Shown one piece after another: positions 7,137-9,814 of a stretch of 9,814 bases of DNA. The DNA is taken from assembly GCA_947474485.1 (NCBI GenBank), contig CANJJP010000034.1:1-9814 (forward strand), in the 5' to 3' direction. The translations under genes were made by a program, and so were the position numbers. The notes beneath the pieces were generated by a model, which worked only from the letters and a program-made list of their open reading frames with translations, was not told the DNA's origin and made no database searches. Positions within the stretch are counted from its first letter, which is position 1; each line of letters begins with the position of its first letter. Origin of the DNA: Bacteroidota bacterium. Its GTDB lineage: Bacteria > Bacteroidota > Bacteroidia > B-17B0 > Aurantibacillaceae.

Positions 7137-9814
7137 TTATTTAACCAACATAATTGGCCCTTGAGCTTCGTATTCTTTTTTATCAAATCCAACTGCTTTA
7201 AGAATATAAAAATAAGTTCCTTCAGCTGCAGACTCACCGTTTGTTAATTTCCCGTCCCAATTTTGTCCTGGAGCAGAAATCACATAAACTTTAGAACCCC
7301 AACGGTTAAAGATATCTATATTTAATTCACTTAATCCAGTACTAATAATTGTTAGCACATCATTAATATTATCTCCGTTAGGTGAGAAAATATTTGGAAC
7401 AACAATAGTAGAATTTGCATCAACAATAATTGTTACAGTAGCTGTTGCAGAACAACTGTTTGATGTTGCTGTTAATGTTACAGTGTAAGTTCCTGTTGTT
7501 GCAAAAGTATTAGTTACGGCAGCAAGAGTTGTTGTACTTGCAGTTTGTCCATCACCAAAATTCCATGAATAAGATGTTGCTCCAATCGATTGATTAGTGA
7601 ATGTAACAGGCAATGGTGCAAATCCATTAATTACATCAGGAGTTAACGCTGCAATAACTGCGTCACTTATTATATCTAATGTCGAAGTTGAAGAACAACC
7701 TGTTGTATTATCAACCACTGTTAATGTATATTGACCTGCTGCTCCTAAAGTCGGCGTAGCGGTATTTCCATCCGCAACAACATTTGGTCCACTCCATGAG
7801 TAAACAGGAGTTGTGGCATTAGTTGTTACCCCTGTAATAACAGAACTTGTAGACCCACAAGGAATAGTTGCTGAAACTCCAGTCGTAACTGTAGGAGGAC
7901 TATCAATAGAAACATTTACTACAAATGTATTTGTACAAGCTGTAGCAACGTCTGTACCAGTTACAGTGTAAGAACCAACACCACTAGGCGTAAAGGCTAC
8001 TCCATCAGCAACTCCACCAGTCCAACTATATGTTGAAGCTCCCGTACCACTTAAAGTAATTGTTCCACCACTACAAACCGAAGTACTTGAACCTACAGTT
8101 GAACTTACAGTTGGTGTATTTAGCACATTTAGAGTTGTCGTGAAAGTATTCACACAATTAGTAACGTTATCAGCACCAGTAACTACATAAGGTCCACCAG
8201 GTAAAGTTGCTGTAAATGCTACTCCATTTGTAATTCCATTATCCCATGAATAAGTCGTTGCGTTACCTGAAGCATTTGTTCCTGATAAAGTAACCTGAGA
8301 ACCATCACAAACAGTAGGGCTATTAGCGGAAATATTAGGAAGCTGATTAAACGTAATTGATACTGGAATTGAATCACTCTTACAATTGTTATTGCTGGCA
8401 ACTAAATAAACTGTAGTACTTGAAGTTATGCCTGTTGGAGTAAATGGACTACCACTTCCAATAATAGTTGTTAAAGCTGCGTCGGAATACCACTGTATAG
8501 TTGCATTTGATGCATTTGCCTGTAATGCAGATATTGTCTCGCCAACACAATAAACAGTATCACTGCTAGTAACAAATACTGGATTAGCAGGATTGCTGTA
8601 AGTATTTATTGTAATTGCGCTAGAAGTTGCTGAACACGCAGGTGTATTACCATCAGTAACAACTAATGTATAAGAACCTGCAGCTTGATTTACCAGATTT
8701 GCAGTTGTGGTAGAGGTACTAACAATACCATTAGCATTGCTCCATGTATAAGTTAACCCTGGGGTTCCACTAACTAAAACTCCGGCTATACTACCACCAG
8801 AAGAAGTTGCTCCACATGTTGCGGAATCAACAACCAAACTTGTTGTAATATCTATTACTGGTATATTATTAATTCTAATTGTAACTGAACCAGTATCACT
8901 TCCACAAGTTATTCCAGTATAAGAAATACTATCAGTGTACCAAATAGTCGTTACACCAGCATTAGAAACACCAGAAGCAAAAGGAGATCCTGTTCCGATA
9001 TTAATAGTTGTTGTATTATCAGCAAACCAGGAAATATTTGTTCCTGTAGCAACCAAGTCAGCCACAGCATCCCCTCTACAATAAACAGCGTCATTTACAG
9101 TTGGTGTAGCTGGTGTTGCATGGAAATCGATTGCAACAGATAACGGCACACTCAAACAACCACTATTATTAGCAATAGCATAAAACGTTGCATCAGTAGC
9201 CAATCCAACCGGAGTATAACTTGCTCCTACTCCAACCTGAGTAGTTAAAGTAGCGTCAGAGTACCAAAATATTGGATTAGTTGATGTTGCTGTAAGCGCA
9301 GTAACTGTTTCTCCATCACAATACAATAAGTCACTTGAGACGCTCAGAACAGGGACTGTTGGCTGATTGAAGGCATTGATTACAAGATTAGATAGTGTAG
9401 CAGAACATGAAGGAGTATTGCCATCTGTTACCACCAAAGTGTATGTTCCAGTAGGGAAAGGTGTAAGATCTGGAGTGCTTCCTGAAGTACTTACAACACC
9501 AGTTGCACCTGACCAAGTATAAATTAAAGGGCCAGTTCCTGTGACATTAATGTTAGTTAAGGCTCCATTAGCTGTTCCATCACAAGACGCAGTATCGATT
9601 ACCATATTTGTTGTATCAATTAATGGATTTGCATTAACAGTAACATCAACTTGTGTATAATCACCTAAACAACCTAAAGCAGTTTCAGCAACATAATATG
9701 TGGTAGTACCTGCAACTGTATTAGAAACTCCTGTAGCAAATGGTGTTCCTGTTGCTACCTGAGTAGTCAGTGACACATTACTATACCATGCAACTGTTCC
9801 GCCAATTACACTTG
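7137..9814 (-). CDS. Giant T9SS-exported surface protein with Ig-like, SprB-like and PKD modules and a CHU_C sorting domain (5' partial)
   Basis: The frame is open at the right edge; 891 codons plus the TAA at 7137 lie in the window. Numbering from the first complete codon (9812), modules in order are: Ig_7-like (1-62, cut by the edge), SprB-like (about 63-147), Ig_7-like (150-227), Ig_7-like (230-314), SprB-like (317-404), Ig_7-like (407-487), three Ig/PKD-like modules (488-562, 563-636, 637-715), a PKD domain (about 716-800, core 'YSWNFGDG') and a CHU_C domain (805-891). The last begins 'VPNIFSPNGDNINDV' and contains 'DIFNRWGSKVY' and 'NWDGKLTNGE'. That C-terminal domain is the type B signal for type IX secretion, so the protein should cross the outer membrane by T9SS; adhesion or gliding roles are typical for such cargo but are not shown. 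A GTG at 9776 could be read as a start, but the frame continues upstream through good Ig_7 sequence ('GGTVAWYSN'), so the true start is off-window. Only three Lys/Arg occur in residues 1-837. Confidence 0.95.
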   Translation of the reverse strand, partial: SVIGGTVAWYSNVSLTTQVATGTPFATGVSNTVAGTTTYYVAETALGCLGDYTQVDVTVNANPLIDTTNMVIDTASCDGTANGALTNINVTGTGPLIYTWSGATGVVSTSGSTPDLTPFPTGTYTLVVTDGNTPSCSATLSNLVINAFNQPTVPVLSVSSDLLYCDGETVTALTATSTNPIFWYSDATLTTQVGVGASYTPVGLATDATFYAIANNSGCLSVPLSVAIDFHATPATPTVNDAVYCRGDAVADLVATGTNISWFADNTTTINIGTGSPFASGVSNAGVTTIWYTDSISYTGITCGSDTGSVTIRINNIPVIDITTSLVVDSATCGATSSGGSIAGVLVSGTPGLTYTWSNANGIVSTSTTTANLVNQAAGSYTLVVTDGNTPACSATSSAITINTYSNPANPVFVTSSDTVYCVGETISALQANASNATIQWYSDAALTTIIGSGSPFTPTGITSSTTVYLVASNNNCKSDSIPVSITFNQLPNISANSPTVCDGSQVTLSGTNASGNATTYSWDNGITNGVAFTATLPGGPYVVTGADNVTNCVNTFTTTLNVLNTPTVSSTVGSSTSVCSGGTITLSGTGASTYSWTGGVADGVAFTPSGVGSYTVTGTDVATACTNTFVVNVSIDSPPTVTTGVSATIPCGSTSSVITGVTTNATTPVYSWSGPNVVADGNTATPTLGAAGQYTLTVVDNTTGCSSTSTLDIISDAVIAALTPDVINGFAPLPVTFTNQSIGATSYSWNFGDGQTASTTTLAAVTNTFATTGTYTVTLTATSNSCSATATVTIIVDANSTIVVPNIFSPNGDNINDVLTIISTGLSELNIDIFNRWGSKVYVISAPGQNWDGKLTNGESAAEGTYFYILKAVGFDKKEYEAQGPIMLVK
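8350..9814 (-). repeat. Two copies of a ~257-residue composite module (Ig_7 + SprB-like + Ig_7)
   Basis: Inside the giant surface-protein gene, a composite of Ig_7-like, SprB-like and a second Ig_7-like module occurs twice in tandem; the first copy is cut by the window edge. The register is set by YTLVVTDGNTP, present identically in both SprB-like modules, with the encoding DNA 771 bp (257 codons) apart (near 9400-9440 and 8640-8670). The pairs 'NANPLID'/'NNIPVID' and 'LYCDGET'/'VYCVGET' keep the same register. Protein similarity is clear, but the DNA has diverged, so this is an old duplication and not a fresh nucleotide repeat. Confidence 0.75.

Noticed and set aside
8219..8401. Minus-strand 60-codon ORF
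   Set aside because: It is an out-of-frame shadow inside the giant surface-protein gene.
9065..9085. RGD tripeptide (in VYCRGDAV) as an integrin-binding site
   Set aside because: It sits in the conserved 'YC.G' strand of an Ig_7 module where sister copies have YCDGE and YCVGE, so RGD is a chance substitution.
9774..9776. GTG as the start codon of the CHU_C protein
   Set aside because: The same frame stays open to the right edge and encodes the missing first strands of the Ig_7-like module, so the start is outside the window.
7137..9814. CRISPR array or DNA-level tandem repeat suggested by recurring ACT/GTT-rich words
   Set aside because: There are no constant direct repeats with regular spacers; the recurrence comes from Thr/Ser/Val-rich codons in Ig-like modules.

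Overview
The window is AT-rich and every credible gene lies on the minus strand. The organism is almost certainly a member of the Bacteroidota, probably of the Flavobacteriia or a relative. The evidence is a C-terminal CHU_C-type (type B) type IX secretion sorting domain, two long Ser/Thr/Gly-rich cell-surface proteins built from Ig-like, SprB-like, PKD and CUB-like modules, start codons without Shine-Dalgarno sequences, and an ABC-2 permease fused to an M1 metallopeptidase, an architecture I know mainly from this phylum.

In the direction of transcription (right to left) the layout is as follows. (1) 9814-7137: the 3' part of a giant surface protein, open at the right edge, ending in a CHU_C sorting domain and followed by a strong symmetric terminator hairpin (7089-7122). 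(2) 6975-2384: a two-gene operon with an 8-nt gap, encoding an ABC ATPase and a 1237-residue protein that joins an apparently duplicated ABC-2 permease (about 12 TM segments) through a 13th TM segment to a predicted periplasmic M1-type zinc peptidase. (3) 2383-2036: a non-coding, very AT-rich gap holding two mutually exclusive hairpins and a candidate promoter. (4) 2035-1658: a small secreted protein of unknown family. (5) 1628-1: the 5' part of a second large secreted surface protein with an N-terminal CUB-like domain, open at the left edge.

Functionally, the window has two layers: cell-surface proteins (one with a visible T9SS signal, the other with a Sec signal peptide and a matching module style) and, between them, an ABC exporter carrying its own periplasmic protease-like domain. 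The sequence does not show that the layers cooperate; the link is only co-location and shared strand. The most interesting object is the ABC/M1 fusion. Its zinc-site residues are present but with one extra residue in the HEXXH-to-Glu spacing, and the canonical GxMEN aminopeptidase motif is replaced, so its substrate and even its aminopeptidase activity are open questions. I see no CRISPR array, RNA gene, insertion sequence, phage gene or defence module. The architectures are probably known individually, and I would not claim a wholly new system.
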